64,000 bases of DNA from Verrucomicrobiia bacterium (GCA_030432235.1 JAUIHT010000001.1:1426001-1490000); one strand, 5' to 3'; positions 25,031 to 36,676 are shown, numbered from the stretch's first letter. A program made the numbers and translations. The notes: a model not told the origin generated them from the letters alone.

Positions 25031-26029
25031 TCATTGCCATTTAAGGAGAGCGCCCGCCCAGGTCAAGCCAGCGCCAAAGGCGGCCAGCAGAATCCGATCC
25101 CCGGAGCCGAAGCGTCCCAGGCGGCGTGCCTCTTCCAAAGCCAGCGGAATGGAGGCGGCGGAGGTGTTGCCATAGCGGTCGATATTGACGAGGAAACGGT
25201 CCAAGGGCAGCTCCAGACGGGCCGCCAGCGCATCGATGATACGGATATTGGCCTGATGAGGGATGACGCAGGTGATATCCGCTGCGGTGAGGCCGTTGCG
25301 CTCGAGGAGATCGTTGGCGACGGCTCCCATTTCCTTGACGGCGAGCTTAAAAACCTCCTTACCGCTCATGCGCAGGTAGTGCTGCCGGGCTGCCAAGGTT
25401 TCGGCGGAGGCGGGCAGACGTGATCCGCCCGCCGGGGTGTGCAGCAAATCGGTACGGCTGCCGTCGGCCCCCAAAATCATGTCCACGATGCCCACGCCGG
25501 GTTCGTCCACAGCTTCGACGATGCAGGCTCCGGCGCCGTCGCCAAAGAGGACGCAGGTGGAGCGGTCTTCCCAATCCAGGATGCTCGACATCTTTTCCGT
25601 GCCGACCAGAAGCACGCGCTTATAGGCACCTGACTGCACCAGGCGCGTGACCACATCAAGGCCGTACAGGAATCCGGAGCAGGCCGCAGAAATATCGAAA
25701 GCGGGGACGCGCGGAAGCCCTAACTCGGCCTGAATCAGGCAGGCAGTGGCGGGGAAAGGCAGCTCGGGCGTCATGGTCGCGCAAACGATGGCATCGATAT
25801 CGGTGGCCTGAAGGCCGGCGTCCGCCAAGGCGGCGCGGGCGGCTTCGGCTCCCATCTGTGATACCTCCTGGCCAGGCTCGGCCAGCCGTCTTTCTGCAAT
25901 GCCTGTGCGGGTGCGGACCCACTCGTCCGATGTTTCTACATGCAGTGCGAGCTCGTCATTGGTCACTACCTTGTGGGGCACAAAAGTGCCGAGACCGGAC
26001 AGGATGACGGAGCGTTGGGAATCTTCCAT
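25031..26029 (-). CDS. fabH: Beta-ketoacyl-ACP synthase III
   Basis: 332 residues, normal for FabH. The catalytic triad is complete: C117 (AACSGF), H258 (IPHQAN) and N288 (YGNTS). It condenses an acyl-CoA primer with malonyl-ACP to start fatty acid synthesis. FabH homologues include OleA, but this sequence carries the ordinary FabH motifs and is 35 kb from oleCD, so I keep FabH. It is the first gene of the operon with the BamD-like and LptE-like genes, linking lipid and outer-membrane biogenesis. Confidence 0.93.
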   Translation of the reverse strand: MEDSQRSVILSGLGTFVPHKVVTNDELALHVETSDEWVRTRTGIAERRLAEPGQEVSQMGAEAARAALADAGLQATDIDAIVCATMTPELPFPATACLIQAELGLPRVPAFDISAACSGFLYGLDVVTRLVQSGAYKRVLLVGTEKMSSILDWEDRSTCVLFGDGAGACIVEAVDEPGVGIVDMILGADGSRTDLLHTPAGGSRLPASAETLAARQHYLRMSGKEVFKLAVKEMGAVANDLLERNGLTAADITCVIPHQANIRIIDALAARLELPLDRFLVNIDRYGNTSAASIPLALEEARRLGRFGSGDRILLAAFGAGLTWAGALLKWQ

Positions 26030-26154
26030 AGGTATTTAGCAAAACGGAAAGGGGATAGTCTTTTCGCCGGGATGGCAATAGGTTTGTTCAAAGGATTCCT
26101 GCAGGCCGTTGAACGCCGGTTGCTTTTTCGGTAAAGTGGACCCAGATTGTCCCC

Positions 26155-26967
26155 ATGACTGTTTCCGGATTAAAGCTGGCTCTGGTGCAGATGCCGGTGG
26201 CAACGCTCGCGGTGGAGGACAACCTGGCCCGCGGGGCTGAGTTGATTGCCCGCGCGGCGGCGGAAGGTGCGAATCTGGTGGTTCTGCCGGAGCTTTGGAC
26301 GACAGGCTTTCACTGGCCAAAGAACGTTCAGATGGCCGCGGAGCATGTCGGCATTCACGAGCGGGTGGCAGCCCTGGCGGTCAAACACGGAGTTTGGCTG
26401 GCGGGCTCGCTTCTAAGCGTCGGTGTGAAGGGAGGGGCGGCCAACACCAGTATGCTTTTTTCCCCGGAAGGGGCCTGTGTGGCTCAATACAGTAAGATGC
26501 ATCTGTTCAGCCTGACCGGTGAGGATCGTTATCTGGAGCCGGGGGCCGAGGCTGTTTGCGCTGAATTGCCCTGGGGGCAGGCCGGTCTGACGATCTGCTA
26601 CGATCTGCGCTTTCCCGAGCTGTGGCGCATGCTGGCGCTGGCAGGTGCACGGCTGATTCTATGTCCGGCCGGCTTTCCTGAGCCCCGGCAGGAGCATTGG
26701 CGAACTTTGCTGCGCGCGCGTGCCATCGAAAACCAGTGTTTCGTGGCGGGCGTCAACCAGACTGGGACTCAGACCATTGCGGGAGGTTCGCCTTTGACCT
26801 ATTTCGGCGGCTCACTCCTGGTGGACCCCTGGGGTGAAGTCATTTGGGAGGGCGGACGCGATGAAGCCTTGCATGTGGCCGAAATCGACCTGGGCAAAAG
26901 CGATGAAGTGCGCCGCCGGATGACGGTGTTCCAAGACAGGCGGCCTGAGTGCTACCGCCTCGGGTAA
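26155..26967 (+). CDS. Carbon-nitrogen hydrolase (nitrilase superfamily, omega-amidase-like)
   Basis: 270 residues. The Glu-Lys-Cys triad is visible: E46 (LPELW), K114 (YSKMHLF) and C148 (TICYDLRFPE). The pattern resembles omega-amidase/YafV-type enzymes, which hydrolyse alpha-keto acid amides, although other amide substrates are possible. Divergent from fabH; the ATG at 26155 is the natural start. Confidence 0.88.
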   Translation: MTVSGLKLALVQMPVATLAVEDNLARGAELIARAAAEGANLVVLPELWTTGFHWPKNVQMAAEHVGIHERVAALAVKHGVWLAGSLLSVGVKGGAANTSMLFSPEGACVAQYSKMHLFSLTGEDRYLEPGAEAVCAELPWGQAGLTICYDLRFPELWRMLALAGARLILCPAGFPEPRQEHWRTLLRARAIENQCFVAGVNQTGTQTIAGGSPLTYFGGSLLVDPWGEVIWEGGRDEALHVAEIDLGKSDEVRRRMTVFQDRRPECYRLG

Positions 26968-26975
26968 CCGTAACC

Positions 26976-27221
26976 CTACTGATTCTGGCCTGCCAGGGCA
27001 GGGCCGGGCTCGACCGGGTCGGTATTTTGGGCTGCAGTGCAGTTCTTGCCCATCGCCCAGTTCTGGAAGTCATTGTAGTCTTTTTTCACGTACGGATGCC
27101 ACTCGACCGTGCCGCCGAAATCCTCATCGACGTGGGGGTGGGTTTTTACCGTATCGGGATACTTGCAACCCGTCAGGGCAAAGAGAGAAGCGATGACTAC
27201 AGCAATAAAGGTTGTGCGCAT
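26976..27221 (-). CDS. Small lipoprotein
   Basis: 81 residues from ATG 27221, with signal peptide and lipobox FALTGC (Cys near 18). The mature part is hydrophilic with a HPHVDEDFGGTVEWHPYVKKDY segment split by charges. Family unknown. It ends nine bases from the convergent nitrilase gene. Confidence 0.6.
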   Translation of the reverse strand: MRTTFIAVVIASLFALTGCKYPDTVKTHPHVDEDFGGTVEWHPYVKKDYNDFQNWAMGKNCTAAQNTDPVEPGPALAGQNQ

Positions 27222-27281
27222 AATGGTTGGGTATAAAGGCTCCACAGTATGGCGCAAGGCTGAAATACTGCCATGGAGCGC

Positions 27282-27824
27282 TTAATCTGCGTCTTTGGTC
27301 AACCCCTGCAGCGCCTCCGAAAACGCCAACAGGTCCGTAGCGACACGCTTGACGCGCTCTTGCACGGCGGGGTCCGCGATGGTCTGCTGCTCAAAGGCTT
27401 GGCCGGTGGCGTAGACAAAACGCGGAATGACGACGCAACGGAAATCCAGCATCAGGCTGTTGGCAAAGGGCATAATTGACATATAGCTGCCATGGCCCCC
27501 TGCCGCGCAGAGGAAGCCAACCACCTTGCCGTTCCAGGCTTGCCCGGTCAGCTCCAGCAGGTTTTTGGCCGCAGCATTGGCATCGTAGTTGTAGACTGGG
27601 GTGGCCAGGAGTATGCCGCTGGCTGCAATGATGCGCTCCCGCACCGGCTGGACGTTCTCGTGGCCGTAGCTGGCACCTCCGTCACAGAAGGGGAGCTCGG
27701 TTTGGGCCAAATCGAGCAATTCCGGCTGGGCTCCCTGAGCTTCCATTGCGGCTATTGCCTCGCGGGCAAGGATGGCGCTACGACTGGCCGGGTTATGGCT
27801 GCAACTGATGACTAATGGTGACAT
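27282..27824 (-). CDS. NADPH-dependent FMN reductase family protein
   Basis: 180 residues from ATG 27824. Flavodoxin-like fold: SCSHNPASRS phosphate loop near the N terminus, ATPVYNYDANAAAKNLLEL in the middle and LCAAGGHGSYMS as the FMN-ring loop. It should reduce FMN or quinones/azo compounds with NAD(P)H in the cytosol. The reading frame stays open upstream to 28112, but that part overlaps the FecR gene and is not coding-like. Confidence 0.82.
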   Translation of the reverse strand: MSPLVISCSHNPASRSAILAREAIAAMEAQGAQPELLDLAQTELPFCDGGASYGHENVQPVRERIIAASGILLATPVYNYDANAAAKNLLELTGQAWNGKVVGFLCAAGGHGSYMSIMPFANSLMLDFRCVVIPRFVYATGQAFEQQTIADPAVQERVKRVATDLLAFSEALQGLTKDAD

Positions 27825-27864
27825 GTCGGGTGATGTTTGGGCACGAGCCGCCTTTGTCGAACGC

Positions 27865-27894
27865 AAAAAAAAGCCCCGGCGTGAGCCGGGGCTT
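27865..27894 (-). terminator. Strong terminator after the FecR-domain gene
   Basis: A 10-bp stem AAGCCCCGGC / GCCGGGGCTT (27871-27880 with 27885-27894) with GTGA loop is followed on the minus strand by eight T. It terminates the gene at 27916-28758. Confidence 0.92.
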
Positions 27895-27915
27895 TTGGAA
27901 AGTTGTTTGGTTGAA

Positions 27916-28758
27916 TCAACCACCAGCCGGGCTGATATCGATACCCGGGTCGATGGGTTCATCTGGAGTTTCGCCTTCGTTTTCGGTTGGCTCGGTGGGT
28001 GCCGGCGGAAGGACAATCTGGTCGGTTTCGGTTTGAGCTTCCTGAATTTCGTCAACTGCGTCCTGGGCGGTTTGGGTTTCCTCTGCGGTAGCAGGGCGGG
28101 GTGTGCCAACATTGGTCACCGTAACGACCTTCGTGCCTTGTGGAGTCGTCGATACGCTACCCGAAACCGTTACGGATTCACCGGGAGCGATATTGGTAGG
28201 ATTGCCTTCCACGATGGCGACGACGTCACCGGAGGCATTGGTGATGGTAGTGAAGACCTGATCGCCGCTTTGGGTCACAGTCACCACGTAGTCGGTACCA
28301 CGGATACCAGCGGAAGCGGTCGGGGTGTTGACATTGTACGTCGAACCTTCCTGCAGGCGCTTGACCTGGCCGGCTACCGTTCCACCATCGAGGTACAGTT
28401 CCGTCTTGGACTGGCTTGGGTCTTCCGTCAGGCGCATGAACGTGCCCTGTGAGGGGTCGAACTCAGCCTGGACGAACTCGGAAACTTCAAAGGTGCTGTT
28501 TTCCGAAACGGTCACCGCAGCGCCGTTCGAGAAGAGAAGCAGGGCGGAGGACTTTTCCCCGGTCACCACCTGCATCCCATCGCTGAACTCCATGCCACGT
28601 TCGAGAGGCTTGGTCGCACCGGTTTCGGTGTTGACCAAGTTGACTGTCCCCCGGGCGGAGAAGACTTTAATAGTACCTTCCGACATTTGAGCTTGGGCCA
28701 AGGTGGGCACCAAAACTGCAAGGCCGGTCAGAAGAATGAATTTACGCATAAGATTCAT
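27916..28758 (-). CDS. Secreted FecR-domain protein
   Basis: 280 residues. Signal peptide (about 1-23), then a FecR-type domain: GTVNLVN, GMEFSDGMQVVTGEKSSALL, and the hallmark TPTASAGIRGTDYVV. The C-terminal tail is rich in Pro, Thr and Glu. Unlike FecR anti-sigma regulators it lacks an N-terminal cytoplasmic part and transmembrane helix, so it is a periplasmic or surface version whose role is unknown. Monocistronic, with a strong terminator. Confidence 0.85.
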   Translation of the reverse strand: MNLMRKFILLTGLAVLVPTLAQAQMSEGTIKVFSARGTVNLVNTETGATKPLERGMEFSDGMQVVTGEKSSALLLFSNGAAVTVSENSTFEVSEFVQAEFDPSQGTFMRLTEDPSQSKTELYLDGGTVAGQVKRLQEGSTYNVNTPTASAGIRGTDYVVTVTQSGDQVFTTITNASGDVVAIVEGNPTNIAPGESVTVSGSVSTTPQGTKVVTVTNVGTPRPATAEETQTAQDAVDEIQEAQTETDQIVLPPAPTEPTENEGETPDEPIDPGIDISPAGG

Positions 28759-28954
28759 CGCGAGCAGGTGTTCGTGTTGGGTGACTGGTTTGTGTCGTAG
28801 AGACTTCTAATTGATTAAATTATGCATTCGTTCTACAGCCTCGGGCAGGTGAGTTCAAGCAAATTGTTGTCCGGGCACGGAATGAGTTTTCCTGTCTCTA
28901 ATATTGGGATTTACTATTGGCATGGAGCGGGTGGGCTATCTAAGCTTGGTACTC

Positions 28955-29761
28955 ATGAGCGCCGTTTCGCGAAAAAACACTATCTTGGGCATTGATATCG
29001 GTGGCAGCGGCATAAAGGGCTGCCCGGTAGACCTGAAAACGGGCGAATTCGCCGAGGAGCGTCTGCGGATACCGACTCCGCAGCCGGCGACACCCATGGC
29101 GGTGGTCGAAACCATTTCCCAGATAATTGATCATTTTAAGTGGAAGGGGCCGGTGGGCTGCGGTTTTCCGGGAGTTATCCACCGCAACACGGTCTTCACC
29201 TCGGCAAATCTCGACGATAGCTTTGTGGGATTCGATCTGGGCAACGGTATTTCCAAAATCACCGGACAGCCGGTGGGTGTTATTAATGACGCCGATGCGG
29301 CGGGCCTGGCGGAAATGCGCTTCGGAGCCGGCCACGATTTTGATGGTCTGGCCCTGTTGGTGACCGTGGGTACCGGGCTGGGCACGGCTCTTTTGTATAA
29401 GGGCGAGCTGATCCCCAATATGGAAACGGGGCACCTGCTAATGAAGCATAAGCACAAGCTCGTCGATGCCGAGAGCCTGGCGGCGGACTCCGCGCGTCGC
29501 GCACAGGACATGAGTTGGGAGACCTGGGCCAAGCATTTCAGCAAATACCTGAATTACGTACACGCCTTGGTTCGGCCGGAAATGTTCATCATTGGCGGTG
29601 GTATCGCCAAAAAGGCCGATAAATTCATGAAGCTGATTAAGTGCGACTGTGAGGTGCGTGTGGCTACTCTGGAGAACAAGGCAGGAATCATCGGTGCGGC
29701 GGTAGCCGGAGCTGAGATGCCCCAGGCGACATCAAGGAAGGCACGCAAGAAGGCCGATTAA
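28955..29761 (+). CDS. ppgK: Polyphosphate glucokinase (ROK family)
   Basis: 268 residues from ATG 28955. The GIDIGGSGIKG phosphate motif at the N terminus, GFPGVI, the NDADAAGLAEM motif and VTVGTGLGTAL are characteristic of polyphosphate-dependent glucokinases, which phosphorylate glucose with polyphosphate or ATP. The usual ROK zinc-binding CxCGxxGC is absent, as expected for the PPGK subgroup. In-frame ATGs at 28904 and 28922 would only add a hydrophobic stretch not typical of the family. Convergent with the hybrid kinase gene. Confidence 0.85.
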   Translation: MSAVSRKNTILGIDIGGSGIKGCPVDLKTGEFAEERLRIPTPQPATPMAVVETISQIIDHFKWKGPVGCGFPGVIHRNTVFTSANLDDSFVGFDLGNGISKITGQPVGVINDADAAGLAEMRFGAGHDFDGLALLVTVGTGLGTALLYKGELIPNMETGHLLMKHKHKLVDAESLAADSARRAQDMSWETWAKHFSKYLNYVHALVRPEMFIIGGGIAKKADKFMKLIKCDCEVRVATLENKAGIIGAAVAGAEMPQATSRKARKKAD

Positions 29762-29791
29762 CGGTTATTATTAGTATACCGGTAATTACAG

Positions 29792-31849
29792 TCAGGTGGC
29801 GTTGGATTCCACGATGCCAATGGCTTTGAGCAGGAGCATTTCCAGGCTTTCCATCGTGATGGGCTTGGACAAGAAGGTGTCCAGGCCAGCCTCGAAGCAG
29901 CGCTCAGGATCCCCCTTGAGGGCTGATGCGGTAATCGCGACCAGACAGAGTTTTACCTTCGCCTTGATTTTTGCTTCATGGGCGCGGATGCGCCGGGATG
30001 CTTCGATGCCGTCGACGACAGGCATGTTAATGTCCATGAACACGACTTGGTAAGGCCTCTCTTTAATTTTATCGATGCACTCCTGACCGTTCATAGCCAG
30101 GTCGGCCTCGTAGCCAAATCGTGCCAGCATCGACTGTAAAAGCTGAGCGCTGGTGGGGTTATCCTCAGCAACGAGGATATTGAGGGGATGTTGCTTGGCG
30201 ATTTTTTCCTGACGGGGAGTCCGGTTGGCCAGGCTGGATTCGGCTGCCGCGTTACGGCTGTGTACGACGATCTTGAAGCTGAACTGCGAGCCTTTTCCGG
30301 GCGTGCTTTGCACGCGGATTTCGCCCCCGAGCATCTGGCACAGTCGCTGGGAAATAGCCAGACCGAGACCGGCGCCGCCGTACTTGCGGGTGGTGGAGGC
30401 GTCCGCCTGCGAGAACAACTGGAAGATGCGCAGTTGGTCATCCTGGGCTATGCCGATACCGGTGTCTTCCACGCGAAATTCCAGCAGGGATTCCGGGTCG
30501 GCATCCTGGCTGCGTGCCCCATCGACCGTGCGTTCGACGAAAATGCGAATATAGCCGGAGTCGGTGAATTTAACCGCATTGCCAACCAGGTTGAACAGAA
30601 TTTGCCTCAGTCGGGTAGAGTCGGTTTCGATGAACAACGGCAGATCCGCGGCCATATGCAGCTCCAGGCTGACGCCATGCTGCTCGGCGTCGCGGCGGAA
30701 GATGGAGACCACCTCCTCCATCAGGTCGCGCAGATTGAAACTGGTCTTTTCGATTTCGAGTTTGCCGGCTTCGATCTTGGAAAGGTCCAGGATGTCGTTG
30801 AGCAGCTTGAGTAGCGTCCGGCTACTGCTGTTGATGACTTCAAGCATGTCTCCCTGATCCGCGGAGACATCGGTTTCGCGCAGCAGTGAGGTGAAACCGA
30901 TGATGCCGTTGAGCGGTGTGCGGATTTCGTGGCTCATGGATGCGAGGAACTCCGACTTGGCGCGGTTGGCGGCCCGGGCCTCGTCGCGGGCTTCGCGCAG
31001 CCGTTCGGACTCGATGCGCTGGGCTTCGACCAGGCGTTCCTGCAAGTGGCGTTCGCGTTCCTGGGAGCGTTCGCGTTCTTCCTTTTCGGCTTTGAGTTCG
31101 TCGATGCGGCGTTTGAGCTCCTCACTGGTCAGGCGCAGGCCGATATCGGAACTCTGGATGCGGTTCAGCATATGGTTGAAAGAGTCGGTCAGCCGCCCCA
31201 ATTCGTCTTCACCGAGTTTACGCGCGCGCAGAGAGAAGTCCTCTTGCTCGGTAATGCGGTCGGCCGTGGCCACCAGTTCTTCCACAGGTGCTGAAATCCT
31301 GCGCATGTAGCTGAGAGATAGCCTCGCTGCCACCAGGGAACAGACTGCGATGATGACTATACTGAATAAAGCCGATCCGAGCAAGGCATGGTAGACCGGA
31401 CTGCGATCTGAATCGATCAGGAGCCGGCCCACGTTGCGACCTCGGTAGGAGATGAGTTTCTCGATCACTAGGCAGTTCGTGAAGATATTACAGTCCTCGG
31501 GCCTGGGCCAACGATCCCCCAGGGAAACCGGTGCGCCGGGATCGCGGTAATAGACAGCGATCACTTCTCCCCGGTCATCAATGATCATGGCACGGCGGAC
31601 GGAATGTTGGGACCTCAGTTGCTTCAGCGCTTCACTGGCCTTGTCACGATTTCGGTTCGCGATATCGGTTCCGAGGCTGATCGCCATGATCTCGCCCATG
31701 GCGTCCAGGTCGTCCCTCATGTGGCTGTTGAGTTGGTAGACCTGGAAGCCAACGATGAAGATACAGGAAAGAATCACTGCCAGGAGGGCGGTGGCGCTGC
31801 TGATCAACATCAGCCTCGCCCGCATGGGCCAGCTGGTAATGCTCTTCAT
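29792..31849 (-). CDS. Hybrid sensor histidine kinase
   Basis: 685 residues. Transmembrane helix 1 at about 14-38, a periplasmic sensor region of about 110 residues, helix 2 at about 155-177, HAMP to about 235, a charged coiled coil (240-300), HisKA with H307 ([12 protein letters not shown]), HATPase with DTGIGI and GGAGLGLAI motifs, and a C-terminal receiver with [13 protein letters not shown]. It should autophosphorylate and pass phosphate to its own receiver. The output partner is not adjacent; it is divergent from the Wsp-type receptor operon 240 bases away, where I see no clear additional feature. Confidence 0.93.
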   Translation of the reverse strand: MKSITSWPMRARLMLISSATALLAVILSCIFIVGFQVYQLNSHMRDDLDAMGEIMAISLGTDIANRNRDKASEALKQLRSQHSVRRAMIIDDRGEVIAVYYRDPGAPVSLGDRWPRPEDCNIFTNCLVIEKLISYRGRNVGRLLIDSDRSPVYHALLGSALFSIVIIAVCSLVAARLSLSYMRRISAPVEELVATADRITEQEDFSLRARKLGEDELGRLTDSFNHMLNRIQSSDIGLRLTSEELKRRIDELKAEKEERERSQERERHLQERLVEAQRIESERLREARDEARAANRAKSEFLASMSHEIRTPLNGIIGFTSLLRETDVSADQGDMLEVINSSSRTLLKLLNDILDLSKIEAGKLEIEKTSFNLRDLMEEVVSIFRRDAEQHGVSLELHMAADLPLFIETDSTRLRQILFNLVGNAVKFTDSGYIRIFVERTVDGARSQDADPESLLEFRVEDTGIGIAQDDQLRIFQLFSQADASTTRKYGGAGLGLAISQRLCQMLGGEIRVQSTPGKGSQFSFKIVVHSRNAAAESSLANRTPRQEKIAKQHPLNILVAEDNPTSAQLLQSMLARFGYEADLAMNGQECIDKIKERPYQVVFMDINMPVVDGIEASRRIRAHEAKIKAKVKLCLVAITASALKGDPERCFEAGLDTFLSKPITMESLEMLLLKAIGIVESNAT

Positions 31850-32089
31850 CCTAATAATACACGAATCCCGATGGCGTTGCTATTGCTGGCGATGACGACC
31901 CAGAAAGTGCATTCCATACCGCAATTATGACGCAAGTGTTTTCGTTACGAAATTCTTAGTGATTAACGACTAATTTTGCGCCGGGGGCAAGCTTGTGCTG
32001 GTTTTAGCGGAACACTGTCGAATGCGGCAACTCTCTCCTTGCCATTGATTTTTACAACGCCAAGCTTGGAATGAGCGTCTGCCTTGTGA

Positions 32090-34363
32090 ATGAAGCTGCG
32101 TTTACGCCATAAAGTAATCGGTCTTGCTCTGGGATCTGCCCTGTTCCCCGCCATTGCGCTGTCGGTGTTTGTCGGCATCCAGGAGGGGCGCAGCAGCAAT
32201 CAGGTGCAGGCGGAGCTTGGAAAGATCGTCAGCAAGAGCCTGTCTGATACGACAGAGGAAGTCTACGGTCTGTGCCTGACGGCCAACGATCTGGTGCAAA
32301 AACACGTCAATGCCACCTTGCATGTGGCCCGCTATTTGTTCGAGCAGGCCGGGCCGGTCAGCTTCGGCCCGGAGGAAGTGCCCTGGCAGGCGCGCAACCA
32401 GTATACGGGTGAGGTCATCGAAATCATGTTGCCTGAGATGAAGGTCGGCGGCGTCTGGTTGGGGCAGAATTTCAATTCCGGGGAAAAGACACCGGTGGTC
32501 GATCAGGTTCGCGAGTTGGTTGGCGGTACGGCTACGATTTTCCAGCGCATGAACGAATCCGGTGATATGCTGCGGGTGGCTACCAACGTGAGCAAGCTCG
32601 ACGGCAATCGCGCGATTGGCACTTTCATTCCGGCGGTCAATCCGAACGGGGAGCCCAATCCCGTTATCCAGACGGTAGTGGACCAGAGAGAGACCTATCG
32701 CGGCCCCGCGTTTGTCGTCAACGACTGGTATCTGACTGCCTATCAGCCCATCATGGGGGAGGGGAATTATGTCGAAGGGATTCTCTACGTAGGCGTGAGG
32801 CGCGAATCGGTCGCCACTCTGCGTCGCGCCCTGGACTCACTGGATATCGGTGAGCACGGTTTCGTCTGGATTATGTACGGGGCGGATAGCAAGCGTGCCG
32901 GCCAGTTCGAGTACACTTCGCCGGGGCGTTTTCCCTATACCGGCGACACGTCCACTATCACGGACGTAAACGACGAGCACTACTTTGAAAAAATCCGCCA
33001 GGACGCCATCAAGCTCGACGGCGGTGAGGTTGCTTCCAGGGTTGCCAGTTGGGCGGACCCGACCGACCCCAGCCACATTCACACGACCGAGATTCACTAC
33101 ACCTATTTTCCCGAGTGGGACTGGGTTATCGGGGTGACGGCTTTTGAGGAAGATTATGCCGAGCCCCGTCGTGCCATTTCGAATGTCTTCAGTCAAATCC
33201 TCATGGGAACCACCATCGGTGGCCTCATTGTGGTCATCGCCGTGGCCTTTATCGCGACCTATCTTGGTGGACTCATCGCGCAGCCCATCTCCTTCCTGAC
33301 CGGGGTCGCGGCCAAAGTGGCCGAAGGCGATCTCGGCGGAGCGATGTCCTTGGCGCGGGGCGGGCTTTGCAACAAGCGTAGCGCCAGCGAGGAACTTTCC
33401 AAGGCCAAGGACGAGACGGGTGATCTCTATCGTGCTATTATGGCCATGATCGAAAACCTCCGGCGGCTCGTGGGTGAGGTCAAGCAATCCAGTACCGAGC
33501 TCATGGGTTCGGCGTCGGAGATTTCCGGCACGGCGCGTTTGCAGGAAGGCACGGTGCAGGACTTCGGCGCCTCCTCCAGTGAGATCGCCGCAGCAGTGAA
33601 GGAGATTTCCACAACGGCTAAGGAGCTTACCGGCACCATGTCCAACGTCTCCGAGAGCGCACGCCGCACTGGCGAGGCCGCGGGAGATAGCCGCTCTTCC
33701 CTCGGGGAGATGCGCGAGGGCGCCGAGGAGCTGGCCGTCGCCACCACTTCCATATCCGACAAGCTTTCCGTCATTACCGAGCGCGCAGGCAACATCAGCA
33801 GCATCGTCACTACCATCGCCAAGGTGGCTGACCAGACCAACCTGCTTTCACTCAATGCCGCCATCGAGGCGGAAAAAGCCGGCGAGTTCGGCCTGGGCTT
33901 TGCCGTGGTCGCGCGGGAAATTCGTCGCCTGGCCGACCAGACTGCCGTGGCCACGCTCGATATCGAGCAGATGGTGCGCGAGATGCAATCCTCGGTCAAC
34001 GCGGGCGTCATGGAGATGGACAAGTTCCACCAGGCCGTGCGCGGCAGCGTCGATGACATCACCCGCCTGGGTGGTCAGATGGAGCAGATCATCCAACAGG
34101 TGCAATCGCTCACGCCGCGCTTCGAAGCGGTGACCGAGGGCATGGAGGCACAGGCGACCGGCGCGGACCAGATTTCCGATGCCATCACGCAGCTCAATGG
34201 CGCCGCGCAGCAGACCTCTGCGTCGTTGCAGAATTTCAAAAGCGCCACCGAGAAACTCGACCGCGCTGTGCGCAATCTGGACGAAGGCGTTTCGCGCTTC
34301 CGCATGGAGGAAGGTGAAGCCGTCGAGGATGCGACCAAGCCTGACGTGGAGGACGAGGCATGA
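32090..34363 (+). CDS. Methyl-accepting chemotaxis protein 1 (WspA-like position)
   Basis: 757 residues. Transmembrane helix 1 about 9-28, a large periplasmic Cache-type sensor (about 30-370), transmembrane helix 2 about 374-397, HAMP, then a cytoplasmic coiled-coil signalling domain with the hairpin tip [20 protein letters not shown]. No C-terminal NWETF-type tether pentapeptide is present. Receptors cluster with CheW and control CheA. First gene of the Wsp-type operon; the next receptor starts in its last four bases (ATGA). Confidence 0.93.
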   Translation: MKLRLRHKVIGLALGSALFPAIALSVFVGIQEGRSSNQVQAELGKIVSKSLSDTTEEVYGLCLTANDLVQKHVNATLHVARYLFEQAGPVSFGPEEVPWQARNQYTGEVIEIMLPEMKVGGVWLGQNFNSGEKTPVVDQVRELVGGTATIFQRMNESGDMLRVATNVSKLDGNRAIGTFIPAVNPNGEPNPVIQTVVDQRETYRGPAFVVNDWYLTAYQPIMGEGNYVEGILYVGVRRESVATLRRALDSLDIGEHGFVWIMYGADSKRAGQFEYTSPGRFPYTGDTSTITDVNDEHYFEKIRQDAIKLDGGEVASRVASWADPTDPSHIHTTEIHYTYFPEWDWVIGVTAFEEDYAEPRRAISNVFSQILMGTTIGGLIVVIAVAFIATYLGGLIAQPISFLTGVAAKVAEGDLGGAMSLARGGLCNKRSASEELSKAKDETGDLYRAIMAMIENLRRLVGEVKQSSTELMGSASEISGTARLQEGTVQDFGASSSEIAAAVKEISTTAKELTGTMSNVSESARRTGEAAGDSRSSLGEMREGAEELAVATTSISDKLSVITERAGNISSIVTTIAKVADQTNLLSLNAAIEAEKAGEFGLGFAVVAREIRRLADQTAVATLDIEQMVREMQSSVNAGVMEMDKFHQAVRGSVDDITRLGGQMEQIIQQVQSLTPRFEAVTEGMEAQATGADQISDAITQLNGAAQQTSASLQNFKSATEKLDRAVRNLDEGVSRFRMEEGEAVEDATKPDVEDEA

Positions 34364-36561
34364 GTTTACGCGCCAAGATAATCGTCTATCTCTTTCTGCC
34401 GGTCCTGGCTATCGGGATCACCGTAGCCAGCTTCAACCTCTACCGGGATCACCATCGGCTCGTATCCAAGGATCTCGAACTGATGGAAGAGGAACTCGAA
34501 AAAGCCGGGCTCAAAATCGACGCTGGCAATCTCGAGGCCGTCACGGTGGCGCGCGCTCTTGCCGCCAGCCAGGAAAGCGGGCTCTTTGGCCGTCGGGAGG
34601 AGACCATCCAGTTCATGAAGCAGGTGCTGGAGAATAATCCCCAGTTTATTGGCATCGGTGTGGGTTATGAACCCAATGCCGACGACAAGGATGCCGTCAC
34701 CTTGGAGGCTTATAAGACCCTGCCGGCTTGGACGGACTCTACCGGACGATTCCTGCCGTACTGGTATCGTGACCTCACCGACGAGGGCCGAATCAAGCTC
34801 GAGAAGCTCGTCGATATGGATACGAGCCTATACTATCAAGGTGTGCGCGAAGCCTATGCCAAGCGGCCCGACCTGCCGTTCCTCATCACCGAGCCTTACG
34901 TCTATAATAATCTGAATCTGATTATCGAGCAAATCGCCCCTATCATTATCAATGGGAGCTTCCAGGGCATCTGCGGCATCGACCGCAGCCTTGAGTACTT
35001 GCACGGCTATCTCGATGATTTAAAGAACCAGACTTTCCATACGGCGGAGTTTTTTCTCATCAGTGGCCGCGGCAATATCATCGCCTCCACCCACGGCAAG
35101 GAGCTGCGCACCATTAGTACGGATGACCTCTACGTCGAGCCGCACAAGGATGGTGGCGGGCGTGTCGTTACGGACATCTTTGTTTCCGATGGTTACACCC
35201 AGGTGCTTGATACCGACAAGGCTGCCTCGCTTCCGGATCGTAATGTCAGCAAGACCTACAGTGATTTGTTCGACGAGTTTTCCCTGGTGCGCAAAGACAC
35301 GCCGCCGCGTCTTTTTGACGACCCTCTGGGCGGTCAGCGGGCCTACGTCGCCAGCGCCTTTATCCCGACCGGCGGCTGGCGGCTGGTCATGACGGTGTCC
35401 GAAGAGGAAATCATCGGGCCTACCCGTCAGTCCATTTTGATCACCGGCACTTTCGGGCTCGTGGCCATGCTGACAATATTGCTCATCATCGTGATCTTCG
35501 CCAACCGCTTCTCCGCACGTATTGCCAGTGCCAGCGAGTTGGCCCAGCGTGTCGCGCAGGGTGACCTCACCGCCACCGTGACGGTCGATACGCAGGATGA
35601 AACCGGTCGCCTGCTGGCTGCCATCCAGCGCATGATCGATAGCCTCAATGCCCTGCTGTTGCAGGTGAAGCAATCGACCATCCAGCTCGTTTCCACCGCC
35701 ACGCGCATCACGGGCACGGCCAAGGCGCAGGAGGCTACCATTCAGGACTTCGGCGCCTCCACCGCCGAGATCGCTTCCGCCGTTAACGAAATCTCCGCCA
35801 CCTCGCGTGAGCTTTCCAACACCATGGCAGGCGTATCGGAGTCCTCCGCCGAGACAGCCGGCCTGGCGGAGTCCGGCCGGAGTCAGTTGAGCGAGATGGG
35901 GCAGACAATGGAAAACCTTTCCAACGCCACGCAGTCCATCTCGGCGAAACTGGCGGTGATTTCAGAAAAGGCGCAAAGCATCAACAAGGTCGTCACCGCC
36001 ATCAGCAAGGTTTCCGAGCAGACCAATCTGCTTTCACTCAACGCCGCCATTGAGGCCGAGAAGGCTGGTGAGTACGGACTCGGCTTCGCCGTCGTCGCGC
36101 GCGAGATACGCCGCCTGGCCAACCAGACCGCGCAAGCGACGGTCGATATCAAAGCCATCGTTACGGAGATGCAGGGCGCAGTCTCCAGTGGCGTCATGGA
36201 GATGGATAAGTTCTCCGAAGGCGTCCATGGCGGGGTCGGGGAGATACGCGACCTCGGCTCGCAGTTGGAATCCATCATCAATCGCGTTCAAGAGCTTACC
36301 CCGCGCTTCGACTCGGTCAAGGAAGGCATGCTTTCACAGACGCAAGGCGCGCAGCAGATCAGCGAGGCCATGGGGAACCTCCGCGATGGTGCCGAGCGCA
36401 CGTCCGATTCGTTGAAGGAATTCGACAAGGCCACGAAGGCGCTTCACCAGGCCGTGACCAACTTGCGCGGCGAGGTGGCCCGCTTTAAGGTGTCTGAGCG
36501 CAACGCCACCGGCGTCACGCGCATGCCTTTCCCCATGGGAGTTAAGAAGAAACAAGATTAA
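34360..36561 (+). CDS. Methyl-accepting chemotaxis protein 2
   Basis: 733 residues with transmembrane helices at about 6-25 and 364-388, a double-Cache-like periplasmic sensor, HAMP and a signalling domain whose hairpin tip is nearly identical to that of the upstream receptor ([17 protein letters not shown]). The sensor domains differ, so the two receptors probably read different ligands into one pathway. The signalling domains look like a tandem duplication. Followed by a 9-nt-period hairpin repeat and then cheW. Confidence 0.93.
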   Translation: MSLRAKIIVYLFLPVLAIGITVASFNLYRDHHRLVSKDLELMEEELEKAGLKIDAGNLEAVTVARALAASQESGLFGRREETIQFMKQVLENNPQFIGIGVGYEPNADDKDAVTLEAYKTLPAWTDSTGRFLPYWYRDLTDEGRIKLEKLVDMDTSLYYQGVREAYAKRPDLPFLITEPYVYNNLNLIIEQIAPIIINGSFQGICGIDRSLEYLHGYLDDLKNQTFHTAEFFLISGRGNIIASTHGKELRTISTDDLYVEPHKDGGGRVVTDIFVSDGYTQVLDTDKAASLPDRNVSKTYSDLFDEFSLVRKDTPPRLFDDPLGGQRAYVASAFIPTGGWRLVMTVSEEEIIGPTRQSILITGTFGLVAMLTILLIIVIFANRFSARIASASELAQRVAQGDLTATVTVDTQDETGRLLAAIQRMIDSLNALLLQVKQSTIQLVSTATRITGTAKAQEATIQDFGASTAEIASAVNEISATSRELSNTMAGVSESSAETAGLAESGRSQLSEMGQTMENLSNATQSISAKLAVISEKAQSINKVVTAISKVSEQTNLLSLNAAIEAEKAGEYGLGFAVVAREIRRLANQTAQATVDIKAIVTEMQGAVSSGVMEMDKFSEGVHGGVGEIRDLGSQLESIINRVQELTPRFDSVKEGMLSQTQGAQQISEAMGNLRDGAERTSDSLKEFDKATKALHQAVTNLRGEVARFKVSERNATGVTRMPFPMGVKKKQD

Positions 36562-36591
36562 GAAACGATATTCATGGAAACTGAATTTTGT

Positions 36592-36666
36592 AACCACGGA
36601 AGACACGGAAAGACACGGAGGTATTCAAAGCAAAGCCTTCTGTGTTTTTCCGTGTCTTCCGTGGTT
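36592..36666. repeat. Inverted-repeat hairpin of CACGGA units before cheW
   Basis: Arms 36592-36621 and 36636-36666 are near-perfect inverted copies built from repeated ACACGGAA-type units (period 9-10), with a 14-base loop. It ends ten bases before the cheW start. A related hairpin lies at 38992-39060 in the same operon. Confidence 0.9.
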
Positions 36667-36676
36667 TAATTACGTC

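Noticed and set aside
25031-26029. OleA for the olefin pathway
   Set aside because: The sequence carries ordinary FabH motifs and is 35 kb from oleCD, in an operon with outer-membrane assembly genes.
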